In this document: piece after piece, positions 42,896 through 52,745 of the stretch
Numbering within the stretch: the stretch's first letter is position 1
How the letters are laid out: every line of letters starts with the position of its first letter
DNA from: Flavobacteriales bacterium
GTDB taxonomy: Bacteria; Bacteroidota; Bacteroidia; Flavobacteriales; Flavobacteriaceae
Length of the DNA stretch: 64,000 nt
Assembly: GCA_027061855.1 (NCBI GenBank)
Contig: JAMOVT010000008.1
Location: 1 to 64,000 of the forward strand
Direction: 5' to 3'
Translations under genes and position numbers: made by a program
The notes under the pieces: generated by a model
Told to the model about the DNA's origin: nothing
The model's input: the letters and a program-made list of their open reading frames with translations, nothing else
Database searches by the model: none

Positions 42896-44479
42896 TTATA
42901 ATCTTACTTTTTTCTTGGAAAAGGAATACAAAAACAGAAGACCGGCCATAAAAATAGCTACGCGTGCAATATAATCACCATGGCGGGTATAAAAAGTTTT
43001 TTCCTCATTAAGGCGTACTTTGGCAAGGAGAGCTCCTCTTTTTTCATATCCCAGAGATTGCACAATTTCTCCTTTTTGATTGATATGAGCAGAAATACCC
43101 GTATTGGCAGACCGTACTACATCTCTGCGGTTTTCTATGGCTCGCAATTGAGACATAATAAGATGTTGCCGGTGTCCTTCGGTATTTTTCCACCAGCCGT
43201 CATTGGTGATTACCGCAAGCAGATTGGCTCCTTTTTTTACATATTCGGCCACATATTCACCGTAAATCGATTCATAACAAATAATGGGTGCGACTTTAAT
43301 TTTTCCGTTTTTTATTATAAATACGGTGGGTTCTTTTTGAGTGACATTGCTGCCCATAGAAGTCCCCAAATTTATCATAAAATCCCCGATAAGAGGTTTT
43401 AAATATTTTGCATAGGGAGTAAACTCCGCACCTACTACTAATTTTGATTTATGATAGACTTTAAATCCGGCTTGGTCATCTATTAAAACAGCCGAGTTGT
43501 ACATATCATACCAATGTCCTCCGGGAGTACGATTTGCCGTTTCGGGTATAGAATCTTTGGGTTGGTACCAATGTATAAAATCGACTCCGGTAAGAATACT
43601 TGTGGTGGGATGTTTTTCGATAAAATTCTTTAAGGCCGCATAGGCTTTGGTATAGTGAAAGTTATTGATTTCGGTATATTGAGATATAGCTGTTTCGGGA
43701 GCAATAATTAAATCGGCAGAGTCTTTGGCCAGTTGTAGTAAATCCAAAGCCAGTTCCTCATTGGTATATTTAAATTTTTCTTTCCAAGGATCGAGGTTGG
43801 GTTGTATAATTAATACTTTGGCACGGGCTCCTTTTTCGGTATAATGACGATAAAGATAAAAAGAAAAGAGTAGAGGAATAATAAACCAAAGGAAAAGGCG
43901 GAAACTTCTTATGCCCAAAAGAAATTTGTTCCGGTCAAGAAGATATTTGCGTAATGTAGTAAACAAAATAACATTTATTACGAGAATCCAGAAACTTCCT
44001 CCGAAAGTTCCCGTAAATTCATACCATTGAATCCATTTCGGATGATTAGCAAGCCCATTTCCCAAATTCAGCCATGGCCATGAGAAATCCCAATTGAGAT
44101 GAAATTTTTCAAAAGCAATCCAAATGGAAACAAAAAAAGCCAAAGCAATGGAAAGAGGTGTTCTTTTCCGCACAAAATAGTAAAGAAAGAAGGTCAGGCT
44201 CATCAAAAGAGAATTTACTATTACAGCAAAAGTTCCACCGAATGGAGTGGCATTCCATACCCACCAGGTTTTAAGTAAGTTCCATATAAAAAAAGCCAAA
44301 TAAATTTTTAAAAACAGATATTTCTTCTCCGGCTTTTTGATTTTATTTTCAATAATAAATAATAAGGGAACAAAAGCCATAAACAAAAAAAGTGGAAATC
44401 CGTAGGTAGGCCAGCCTATACTGAATAGCAAGCCCGATAGTAGAGCTAAATTCCAATCATTATTTAATTTTTTAAGCAT
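42896..44479 (-). CDS. lnt: Apolipoprotein N-acyltransferase
   Basis: Adds the third acyl chain to lipoproteins in the inner membrane. 527 residues: six to eight N-terminal helices, then a nitrilase-like domain with the catalytic triad in IIAPETAISQ (Glu, ~259), YHKSKLVVGAEFTPY (Lys, ~349) and APIICYESIYGEY (Cys, ~402), plus a final helix. It follows the amino-acid permease gene by 7 bases. Confidence 0.92.
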   Translation of the reverse strand: MLKKLNNDWNLALLSGLLFSIGWPTYGFPLFLFMAFVPLLFIIENKIKKPEKKYLFLKIYLAFFIWNLLKTWWVWNATPFGGTFAVIVNSLLMSLTFFLYYFVRKRTPLSIALAFFVSIWIAFEKFHLNWDFSWPWLNLGNGLANHPKWIQWYEFTGTFGGSFWILVINVILFTTLRKYLLDRNKFLLGIRSFRLFLWFIIPLLFSFYLYRHYTEKGARAKVLIIQPNLDPWKEKFKYTNEELALDLLQLAKDSADLIIAPETAISQYTEINNFHYTKAYAALKNFIEKHPTTSILTGVDFIHWYQPKDSIPETANRTPGGHWYDMYNSAVLIDDQAGFKVYHKSKLVVGAEFTPYAKYLKPLIGDFMINLGTSMGSNVTQKEPTVFIIKNGKIKVAPIICYESIYGEYVAEYVKKGANLLAVITNDGWWKNTEGHRQHLIMSQLRAIENRRDVVRSANTGISAHINQKGEIVQSLGYEKRGALLAKVRLNEEKTFYTRHGDYIARVAIFMAGLLFLYSFSKKKVRL

Positions 44480-44486
44480 CTATCAA

Positions 44487-45821
44487 TTAGGATTTATGGG
44501 AGAGTTTTTCCATTCTGTCTTTTCTTTTTCCATAAAGATAAGAACCCGCAGCCAAGAGAATATACATAAACAAAATTAACAACATTTGCTCGGGTTTGGT
44601 TTTTGCTTCATAATACAAAATAAGAATGGTTCCTGTACCCAAACCGATAATTGACAAAAGGGTTAACCAGGTAGAACTATGTGTTTTATCGCGTATTACA
44701 TAATTGGCATAAGCTATCAAAAGAGAAACCAATAAAAAGGTAATACTACCAAATTCAAGTATTAATCGCAACCCTCCAATAATGATAAGAAAAGAAGCAA
44801 AGGCTGCCATTGTGAGAATGGCATTTACAGGAATCCCCCTGCGTCTTTTGGTGAGAAAAGAAGGGAAGTATCCGTCTTCGGCAATAGCGGCCATTTGACG
44901 GGAAGAGCCGAATATAGTTCCGCTAATGGCACTGCTGGTGGCAAGTAAAGCGGAAAAAATCACCAACCATTCTCCGAATTTACCCAAAATCTCCCTTGCT
45001 CCTGCCGCAAGAGCATATTCCTTGTTTCTTATCAATTCTTCCTTGGGAATGGCAAAAAGAGCTCCTAAGGCAATAATAACATATAATAAAATTACCGATA
45101 TAATCGCCGTATAAATGGCGCGGGGAATCATTTTATCCGGATTTTCCATTTCGTTCACCGCATTGATTACCAATTGAAATCCTTCATATGCCACAAAGGT
45201 TATGGAAGAAACAATGAGAATATGAAGCAGGTGGGAATGACGAGCATCAATCAGCATTTGATCTAAAAAATCGGCAAAACTCATTTTTCCGTGTTGTAAT
45301 AATAAAATTGAGATAATGGCTAAAATAATGAGTTTTAAATATACCATGACATCTTCTATTTTTCCCATTCCTTTCACACTCCACAGATTAATTATGGCAA
45401 ACACAGCTATAATCAACAGAGCTACTATTTTCCGTACCCATAAATTTTGTGCCCATTCGGTTCCGCTGATTGCGTAAGAAGCAAAAGTATAAGAATAAAG
45501 AGCCAATGTGCTTATATAACCGAATATGGTAATCCAACCAATCGCCGAAGCCATTAAATGAGAATTAGTAAACGTGCGTTTGATAAAAGCGTATGTAGCA
45601 CCGGGATCTTTATAATAAACGCCAAGCTTGACATAAGAATAGGCGGCAAGAGCAGCTACCATTCCACCGATGGCAATAGCAATGGGAGTAAGCATACCCA
45701 CCATTTTTACGGAAATTCCCAAAATACTGAAAATTCCTCCGCCAACCATTCCGCCAATAGCAATGGCTACCAATTCGATTAATCCCAAACTTTTTCCACG
45801 TGATCTTACATATTGGCTCAT
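44487..45821 (-). CDS. APC-superfamily amino-acid permease
   Basis: 444 residues with about 12 membrane helices; the N-terminal GGMVGGGIFSILGI is the helix-1 unwound substrate motif of APC transporters. It exchanges or imports amino acids or polyamines; the substrate cannot be told. It shares an operon with lnt. TATATTTG at 45844-45851 is the probable -7 element. Confidence 0.85.
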   Translation of the reverse strand: MSQYVRSRGKSLGLIELVAIAIGGMVGGGIFSILGISVKMVGMLTPIAIAIGGMVAALAAYSYVKLGVYYKDPGATYAFIKRTFTNSHLMASAIGWITIFGYISTLALYSYTFASYAISGTEWAQNLWVRKIVALLIIAVFAIINLWSVKGMGKIEDVMVYLKLIILAIISILLLQHGKMSFADFLDQMLIDARHSHLLHILIVSSITFVAYEGFQLVINAVNEMENPDKMIPRAIYTAIISVILLYVIIALGALFAIPKEELIRNKEYALAAGAREILGKFGEWLVIFSALLATSSAISGTIFGSSRQMAAIAEDGYFPSFLTKRRRGIPVNAILTMAAFASFLIIIGGLRLILEFGSITFLLVSLLIAYANYVIRDKTHSSTWLTLLSIIGLGTGTILILYYEAKTKPEQMLLILFMYILLAAGSYLYGKRKDRMEKLSHKS

Positions 45822-45843
45822 GATTATGAAATTTTTGAACTAA

Positions 45844-45851
45844 CAAATATA
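45844..45851 (-). promoter_or_regulatory. -7 element for the permease-lnt operon
   Basis: TATATTTG on the minus strand, 22 bases before the start codon at 45821. Confidence 0.5.
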
Positions 45852-45940
45852 AGAAGAAGAAATTAATTTTTTAAGAGTAATTTACCATTTCAAAAAGTTT
45901 AAAAATTTGTATATTGTGAAGCCTTAAAATTAAACTACAA

Positions 45941-48900
45941 ATGATTAAAAACCATCAAATATACACTCCCGAAAATAAAATTCGTATTGTTACAGCCGCT
46001 TCCCTTTTTGACGGCCATGATGCGGCAATAAATATTATGCGCAGAATTATCCAACGTACAGGTGCCGAGGTAATTCATTTGGGGCATAACCGCAGTGTAG
46101 ATGAAATTGTAAATACTGCCATTCAAGAAGATGCCAATGCGATCGCCATTACATCTTATCAAGGCGGCCATACCGAATTTTTAAAATATATGTATGATTT
46201 GCTTCAAGAGCGCGGGGCGGGACATATCAAAATATTTGCCGGTGGAGGCGGAACCATTTTACCCGAAGAAATCAAAGAACTCGAAGATTACGGAATTACA
46301 AAAATATATTCTCCCGATGACGGCCGGGAAATGGGACTGCAAGGAATGATTAATCATTTGGTAGAAAATTCAGATTTTCCCACAGGAAAAAATATTTCCG
46401 TACAAAAAACTTCCGACTTGAAGCCAAAAGATGATAAATTATTGGCAGAAACCATCTCTGCTGCCGAGAATTATCCGGAGTTACATAAAGAACTTTTGGA
46501 AGAACTAAGAAAAACGGCACAGAACAAAAAAATTCCTATCTTAGGTGTAACAGGCACCGGTGGTGCCGGTAAATCTTCACTGGTAGATGAATTGGTGAGA
46601 AGATTTCTAAATGAATTCCCCGATAAAAAATTAGCCATCATCTCGGTAGATCCTACCAAGAAAAAAACGGGAGGAGCACTTTTGGGAGACCGTATCCGTA
46701 TGAATGCCATTAATAATCCCAGGGTATATATGCGGTCTATGGCCACTCGTGCAAGCAATGTCTCTCTATCGCCCTCGGTTCAAGATGCATTGAATATTGT
46801 GAAAAATTCCGATTTTGATTTGATTATACTCGAAACCTCGGGAATCGGGCAGTCGGATACCCAAATTGTAGATTTCTCGGATGTTAATCTTTATGTAATG
46901 ACTCCTGAATATGGGGCAGCCACCCAATTGGAAAAAATCGATATGCTCGATTATGCCGATTTAATTGCCTTGAATAAATTTGACAAAAGAGGGGCTCTGG
47001 ATGCTTTGCGGGATGTAAAAAAACAATACCAACGAAATCATAACTTATGGGATCTGAAAACCGAAGAAATGCCTGTATACGGCACCATTGCTTCTCAATT
47101 TAATGATCCCGGAGTAAATAAACTTTATAAAGCCATTATAGAAAAACTAAACACAAATACCGAGGCAAATTTTGATTCGACTTTTGTAGCCAAAGATGAA
47201 AATGCAGACAAACAATTCATCATACCTCCTCAACGGGTACGTTATTTATCGGAAATTACCGAAACCAACCGGAAATATCACGAATGGGCATCCAATCAAA
47301 GTGAAATAGCTCAACAATTATATAGCTTATATAAAACCATTGAAACTTTGGCCTATGCTCCCGAGCTTACCAAATACGGTCTGGATGATAAAGTATTGTC
47401 CGAATGTAAAAATGAAGAAAAAAAACAAAGCCTCCAATTATTATTTAAAGAATTTGACCGTATCAAAATGAATTTGCACCCTGAAAATTGGTTGAAAATT
47501 CTGGAATGGCCCGAAAAAATGAAAAAATATCAAGAACCGGTATATTCTTATAAAGTTCGTAACAAAGAAATTAAAATCGATACCCATACCAAAACCTTGT
47601 CGGGTTTGATGCTTCCTAAAATTTCATTGCCCAAATACAAGGCTTGGGGTGATTTATTGCTCTGGCAACTCAAAGAAAATGTTCCCGGCGAATATCCTTA
47701 TGCCGCAGGCTTATATCCGTTTAAAAGAACAGGGGAAGATCCTACGCGTATGTTTGCCGGTGAAGGAACACCCGAACGAACCAATCGACGTTTTCATTAT
47801 GTGAGTTTAGGAATGCCTGCCAAGCGTTTATCCACCGCTTTTGACAGTGTAACTCTTTATGGAAATGATCCTGATGAACGTCCGGATATTTATGGAAAAA
47901 TAGGAAATTCCGGAGTGTCTATTTGTTGTTTGGATGATGCCAAAAAATTATATTCCGGATTTGATTTAACAGACCCCAAAACTTCGGTATCTATGACTAT
48001 AAACGGACCGGCACCTATGATGTTGGCCTTTTTTATGAACACAGCAATTGATCAGAATGTAGAAAAATACCTAAAAGAAAATAATCTTACGCATTTGGTA
48101 GAAGAAAAACTCAAAGAAAAGTTTGATGATAAAGGACTTCCCCGTCCTCAATATCACGGAGAACTGCCCGAAGGAAATGACGGATTGGGATTGATGATGC
48201 TTGGAATTACGGGAGATGAAATTTTGGAACCCGGAATATATGAAGAAATAAAAAAGAAAACCATTTCCCAAGTGAGAGGTACCATTCAAGCCGATATTCT
48301 GAAAGAAGATCAGGCACAAAATACTTGTATTTTTTCTACGGAATTTTCTTTGCGTTTAATGGGTGATATTCAGGAATATTTCATAGAAAACAATGTCCGG
48401 AATTTCTATTCGGTTTCCATTTCGGGATATCATATTGCCGAAGCCGGCGCCAACCCCATTACCCAATTGGCTTTTACGCTGGCAAACGGATTTACCTATG
48501 TGGAATATTACCTGGCAAGAGGAATGGATATCAATAAATTTGCACCCAATCTTTCCTTTTTCTTTTCGAACGGGATGGATGCGGAATACTCTGTGATAGG
48601 TCGTGTGGCAAGACGAATTTGGGCCAAAGCGATGAAAGAAAAGTATGGAGCGGATAAGCGGTCGCAAATGCTCAAATATCACATACAAACCAGTGGTAGA
48701 TCTTTGCATGCACAGGAAATCGATTTTAATGATATTCGCACCACCCTTCAAGCCTTATATGCGATATATGATAATACCAACTCGCTGCATACCAATGCCT
48801 ACGACGAAGCAATTACTACCCCCACCGAAGAAAGTGTACGCAGGGCAATGGCTATTCAGTTGATAATCAATAAAGAATTGGGATTGGCAAAAAATGAAAA

Positions 48901-49375
48901 CCCCATTCAAGGAGCCTTTATTATTGAAGAACTTACCGACCTCGTGGAAGAAGCCGTTTATGCCGAATTTGATCGGCTGACTGAGCGTGGAGGAGTATTG
49001 GGAGCAATGGAAACCATGTATCAACGTAGTAAAATCCAAGAGGAAAGCTTGTATTATGAAACTTTGAAACATACCGGCGAATTGCCTATTATCGGTGTCA
49101 ATACTTTTTTAGGGAAAGACGGCAGTAAAACCCAATTGCCGGGTGAGGTAATTCGAGCAACGGAAGAAGAGAAAAAACAGCAAATAGAAACCGTTAGAAA
49201 TTTACATAAAGCCTATAAAAATATTACTCCGGCCAAGTTGAGAAAAGTGCAAGAAGCAGCCATAAACAATAAAAATATTTTTGAAGCTCTCATGGAAGCG
49301 GCCAAATATGCTTCATTGGGACAGTTGACCGGCGCTCTGTTTGAAGTAGGCGGCCAATATAGAAGGAATATGTAA
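45941..49375 (+). CDS. icmF: Fused isobutyryl-CoA mutase with G-protein chaperone (IcmF)
   Basis: 1144 residues in three parts: B12-binding domain with lower-ligand motif DGHDAA (D24-H26) at the N terminus; a MeaB-type GTPase with Walker [10 protein letters not shown] (~209-217) that loads and protects the cofactor; and the mutase barrel (~560-1144). It interconverts isobutyryl-CoA and butyryl-CoA, and in some members isovaleryl/pivalyl-CoA. The Gln in QAQNTCIF stands where methylmalonyl-CoA mutase has Arg, supporting a monocarboxyl substrate. The other specificity position appears as Tyr (GLYPFKR), where I remember Phe in characterised IcmF. Monocistronic. Confidence 0.93.
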   Translation: MIKNHQIYTPENKIRIVTAASLFDGHDAAINIMRRIIQRTGAEVIHLGHNRSVDEIVNTAIQEDANAIAITSYQGGHTEFLKYMYDLLQERGAGHIKIFAGGGGTILPEEIKELEDYGITKIYSPDDGREMGLQGMINHLVENSDFPTGKNISVQKTSDLKPKDDKLLAETISAAENYPELHKELLEELRKTAQNKKIPILGVTGTGGAGKSSLVDELVRRFLNEFPDKKLAIISVDPTKKKTGGALLGDRIRMNAINNPRVYMRSMATRASNVSLSPSVQDALNIVKNSDFDLIILETSGIGQSDTQIVDFSDVNLYVMTPEYGAATQLEKIDMLDYADLIALNKFDKRGALDALRDVKKQYQRNHNLWDLKTEEMPVYGTIASQFNDPGVNKLYKAIIEKLNTNTEANFDSTFVAKDENADKQFIIPPQRVRYLSEITETNRKYHEWASNQSEIAQQLYSLYKTIETLAYAPELTKYGLDDKVLSECKNEEKKQSLQLLFKEFDRIKMNLHPENWLKILEWPEKMKKYQEPVYSYKVRNKEIKIDTHTKTLSGLMLPKISLPKYKAWGDLLLWQLKENVPGEYPYAAGLYPFKRTGEDPTRMFAGEGTPERTNRRFHYVSLGMPAKRLSTAFDSVTLYGNDPDERPDIYGKIGNSGVSICCLDDAKKLYSGFDLTDPKTSVSMTINGPAPMMLAFFMNTAIDQNVEKYLKENNLTHLVEEKLKEKFDDKGLPRPQYHGELPEGNDGLGLMMLGITGDEILEPGIYEEIKKKTISQVRGTIQADILKEDQAQNTCIFSTEFSLRLMGDIQEYFIENNVRNFYSVSISGYHIAEAGANPITQLAFTLANGFTYVEYYLARGMDINKFAPNLSFFFSNGMDAEYSVIGRVARRIWAKAMKEKYGADKRSQMLKYHIQTSGRSLHAQEIDFNDIRTTLQALYAIYDNTNSLHTNAYDEAITTPTEESVRRAMAIQLIINKELGLAKNENPIQGAFIIEELTDLVEEAVYAEFDRLTERGGVLGAMETMYQRSKIQEESLYYETLKHTGELPIIGVNTFLGKDGSKTQLPGEVIRATEEEKKQQIETVRNLHKAYKNITPAKLRKVQEAAINNKNIFEALMEAAKYASLGQLTGALFEVGGQYRRNM

Positions 49376-49495
49376 TTTTTTTTGAAAGAAAGTATCTTAT
49401 TAACAATAGGAATTAGCTTTTGATATTTTTATTAACAAGTTCGTTTTTTTGGAATTAATTTTATACTTTTATTTTTCTTAATAAAAGAAAAGGAA

Positions 49496-49948
49496 ATGAG
49501 TGTTCAAAAAGAATATGAAACGGTTAAGGAGTTGCTAACCAATTATTTAGAAGAAAGAAAATTCAGAAAAACACCTGAGCGTTATGCAATCTTAGAAGAA
49601 ATTTATAAGATTGATGAACACTTTGACATCGACTATTTATATAATCTTTTTAAGAAAAAACATTTCTCGGTAAGTAAGGCAACCATATATAATACATTGG
49701 AATTACTAATGGAAGCCGGTTTGGTGCGAAAACACCAGTTTGGTAAAGTACAAGCCTTTTATGAAAAGAGTTATTTTAATAAAAACCATGACCATATCAT
49801 TATGTTGGATGACTTTGAAATTATAGAGTTTTGTGATCCGAGAATAGACGAAATAAAAAATGATTTTGAAGAAGCCATGGATATAGAAATAGAAAGTCAC
49901 AGTTTGTATTTTTATGCCCGAAAAAAGAAAGTTGATAATAAAAAATAA
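49496..49948 (+). CDS. fur: Fur-family transcriptional regulator
   Basis: 150 residues: winged helix with KTPERYAILEEIYKIDEHFD and SKATIYNTLELLMEAGLV, then the metal region NKNHDHIIMLDDFEIIEFCD. The CxxC structural-zinc pair of E. coli Fur is absent, as in the common Bacteroidota type. Likely represses iron uptake when Fe(II) is bound; PerR-like sensing cannot be excluded. Candidate targets in the window: the dyad at 3359-3379. It precedes dnaB by 18 bases. Confidence 0.88.
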   Translation: MSVQKEYETVKELLTNYLEERKFRKTPERYAILEEIYKIDEHFDIDYLYNLFKKKHFSVSKATIYNTLELLMEAGLVRKHQFGKVQAFYEKSYFNKNHDHIIMLDDFEIIEFCDPRIDEIKNDFEEAMDIEIESHSLYFYARKKKVDNKK

Positions 49949-49966
49949 TTTACCGCAAGGAACAAA

Positions 49967-51496
49967 ATGGAAGAAAGAAAGGTACAAAGCAATCTAAAAA
50001 CGTTTAAAAAAGCGGGAAGTATAGAAATTCCTACGGCCAAGGTGCCCCCACAATCCATCGAATTGGAAAAAAGTGTATTGGGAGCCATGCTCATCGACAA
50101 AAGAGGAGTCGATGAAGTAATTGATATCTTGGAACCCATGCATTTTTATTTGCCCGAACATCAGGAGATATATTCGGTAATCATTGAGCTCTTTCAGGCC
50201 GGAGATCCTATTGATATATTAACGGTTTCGGATAAATTACGGGCCAATGGAACCCTCAAACAAGTAGGAGGGGAGTATTATTTGGTCACTTTGTCCAATA
50301 TAGTCGCAACTGCTGCACATGTCGAGTATCATGCACGTATTATTTTGCAAATGTATGTACGGCGCAGGCTGATTGAAATTTCAGGTGAAATCTCCGAAAA
50401 GGCCTATGATGACGAGACCGATGTATTGCATTTGCTCGATGAAGCCGAGAAAAAGATTTTTGAAGTATCGCAAGGAAGTTTAAAAAAAGGAACCGTAGGC
50501 ATCAGCTCAGTCGTTTCCGATGTAAAAAAACAATTGGAGCAACTTGCCAAACAAGAAGGATTAAGTGGGATACCTACAGGTTTTCCTACCTTGGATGAAT
50601 ATACTTCGGGTTGGCAAAGCGGGGATTTGATTATTATCGCTGCACGTCCCGCAATGGGAAAAACGGCTTTTGTATTGACTATGGCCAGAAATATTGCCGT
50701 GGATCATAAAAAACCGGTGGCTATTTTTAACTTGGAAATGACTTCAGGGCAATTAATTAAACGGCTTTTTTCTATTGAAACTAAAATTCCGGCAGAAAAA
50801 TTCCGGAGCGGTAAACTTACCGATACCGAATGGACTCTCCTCAATCACCAAATGCATAAAATCAGTGAGGCGCCGATTTATATCAACGATTCCAGTATGT
50901 TATCGATTTTTGATATACGTGCCCAGGCCCGTAGAATGAAATCACAATATGATATTCAATTATTAATTATCGATTACTTACAGTTGGTACATGCACAAAC
51001 AGGAGGAAAGCAGAATTTTAACCGTGAACAGGAAATTTCCACCATTTCGCGGAATTTAAAATCCCTTGCCAAGGAGTTGGATATTCCGGTAATCGCGCTC
51101 TCACAGTTATCACGTAAAGTAGAGGAACGCTCAGACAAAACCGGACATAAACGTCCTCAACTCTCGGATTTGCGTGAATCGGGAGCCATTGAACAAGATG
51201 CAGATATCGTGAGTTTTATTTACCGTCCTCAATATTACAAAATTGAACTCTGGGAAGACGATACGCCGACAGATAATCAAGCGGAATTTATAATTGCCAA
51301 GCACAGAAACGGTAAAACGGGAAATATCCGTTTGAATTTTGAAGACAGTTTCGGACGCTTTGTCGATGCAGCTTCCACTCCCGACGAGCTCAATATTGAA
51401 TCGGGTTTGAACAGTGATATTTCTGCGGATACTTTTTTACCGCCCGAAAGAGATGATTTTAATTCAACCTCAGGAAATGAAGATTTACCCTTCTAA
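49967..51496 (+). CDS. dnaB: Replicative DNA helicase
   Basis: 509 residues: N-terminal DnaB domain (~25-130), linker, RecA-like motor with Walker A RPAMGKTAF (~226), FNLEMTSGQLIKRL, Walker B LLIIDYLQLV and the arginine-finger segment near the C terminus. The hexameric fork helicase. It overlaps the next gene by 20 bases. Confidence 0.95.
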   Translation: MEERKVQSNLKTFKKAGSIEIPTAKVPPQSIELEKSVLGAMLIDKRGVDEVIDILEPMHFYLPEHQEIYSVIIELFQAGDPIDILTVSDKLRANGTLKQVGGEYYLVTLSNIVATAAHVEYHARIILQMYVRRRLIEISGEISEKAYDDETDVLHLLDEAEKKIFEVSQGSLKKGTVGISSVVSDVKKQLEQLAKQEGLSGIPTGFPTLDEYTSGWQSGDLIIIAARPAMGKTAFVLTMARNIAVDHKKPVAIFNLEMTSGQLIKRLFSIETKIPAEKFRSGKLTDTEWTLLNHQMHKISEAPIYINDSSMLSIFDIRAQARRMKSQYDIQLLIIDYLQLVHAQTGGKQNFNREQEISTISRNLKSLAKELDIPVIALSQLSRKVEERSDKTGHKRPQLSDLRESGAIEQDADIVSFIYRPQYYKIELWEDDTPTDNQAEFIIAKHRNGKTGNIRLNFEDSFGRFVDAASTPDELNIESGLNSDISADTFLPPERDDFNSTSGNEDLPF

Positions 51497-52745
51497 ACAT
51501 ATCGTCTTTTTATTATTCTTTTTGCTCATCCATCCGGTATGGGCAAAATTTATTTTGATTCCGATGGATGAAAATCAAACCAATCATCTCAAAGCTTATG
51601 GAATTGTTTACAAAGCCTTGGAAGACGGAGTCAAAGTAAAATGGTTACTCAATTATCGCGGAGGTTCCTTTTTGTTGCCTTTTGATGAAAAATACAAAGA
51701 AGAATGCCAAATAAGAGGAGTAAGTTTTGAAATCATATCCGAAGACGAAGCCGTGCAAATTCTCAAACAAATTGCTTCTCCTTCTCAAAATATGGATGCA
51801 GTAGTCTTGGAAAAAGCTCCCAAAATCGCCGTTTATTCGCCAAAAGACAAAATGCCTTGGGATGATGCTGTGACCATGGTGTTGACTTATGCAGAAATTC
51901 CTTATGATGTGATTTATGATGAAGAGGTCCTAAATGACAAATTATTGGAATATGACTGGTTGCATCTGCATCATGAAGATTTTACCGGACAATACGGAAA
52001 ATTTTATGCCGCCTATCGCGCTGCTCCATGGTATATAGAGCGTAAACAAAATTTAGAAAAATTGGCTCAAAAGTTGGGATACAAAAAAGTATCCGAGTTG
52101 AAAAGAGATGTAGCAAAAAAAATAAGTGATTATGTAACCGGAGGTGGATTTATGTTTGCCATGTGTTCGGCAACAGACAGTTTTGATATTGCTTTGGCTG
52201 CCGATGGAGTGGATATCTGTGAACCGATGTTTGACGGTGATCCTTCCGAAGCGGGTTACCAAAATAAATTGAATTATTCAAAAACATTTGCCTTTATGGA
52301 TTTTACTTTGGAACCGAATCCGATGATCTATGAATTTTCGGATATCGACATGACGCGAAAAAGACATATTCCCAAAGAAAGCGATTATTTTGAATTGCGA
52401 AATTTCTCGGCAAAATGGGATCCTGTTCCTACCATGTTGACCCAGAACCATACCATATTAATCAAAGGATTTATGGGACAAACCACGGCTTTTGACAGTA
52501 AATTGATAAAGCCGAATATAATCATCATGGCCGAAAACAAACTCAATGGCGAAGCCAGATATATTCATGGAATTAAAGGAAAAGGAATGTTTACTTTTTA
52601 CGGTGGACATGACCCCGAAGATTACAGTCATCGAATCGGAGATCCAAAAACCGAATTGGAATTACATCCCAACTCGCCGGGATATCGTTTGATACTAAAT
52701 AATGTTTTGTTTCCCGCTGCTAAGAAAAAGAAAAAGAAAACCTGA
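51477..52745 (+). CDS. Exported protein of the family labelled asparagine synthetase B in Bacteroidota
   Basis: 422 residues from the ATG at 51477, which gives a clear signal peptide (MKIYPSKHIVFLLFFLLIHP). No AsnB motifs: no N-terminal Cys of an Ntn glutaminase and no SGGxDS PP-loop. Instead there are features of a class I glutamine amidotransferase-like fold: APKIAVYSPKDKMPWDDAVT, YDWLHLHHEDFTGQYGKF and GGGFMFAMCSATDSFDIALA with a Cys in nucleophile-elbow position. A periplasmic hydrolase or binding protein is more credible than asparagine synthesis. C terminus Lys-rich. It overlaps dnaB by 20 bases and recN by 1. Confidence 0.7.
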   Translation: MKIYPSKHIVFLLFFLLIHPVWAKFILIPMDENQTNHLKAYGIVYKALEDGVKVKWLLNYRGGSFLLPFDEKYKEECQIRGVSFEIISEDEAVQILKQIASPSQNMDAVVLEKAPKIAVYSPKDKMPWDDAVTMVLTYAEIPYDVIYDEEVLNDKLLEYDWLHLHHEDFTGQYGKFYAAYRAAPWYIERKQNLEKLAQKLGYKKVSELKRDVAKKISDYVTGGGFMFAMCSATDSFDIALAADGVDICEPMFDGDPSEAGYQNKLNYSKTFAFMDFTLEPNPMIYEFSDIDMTRKRHIPKESDYFELRNFSAKWDPVPTMLTQNHTILIKGFMGQTTAFDSKLIKPNIIIMAENKLNGEARYIHGIKGKGMFTFYGGHDPEDYSHRIGDPKTELELHPNSPGYRLILNNVLFPAAKKKKKKT

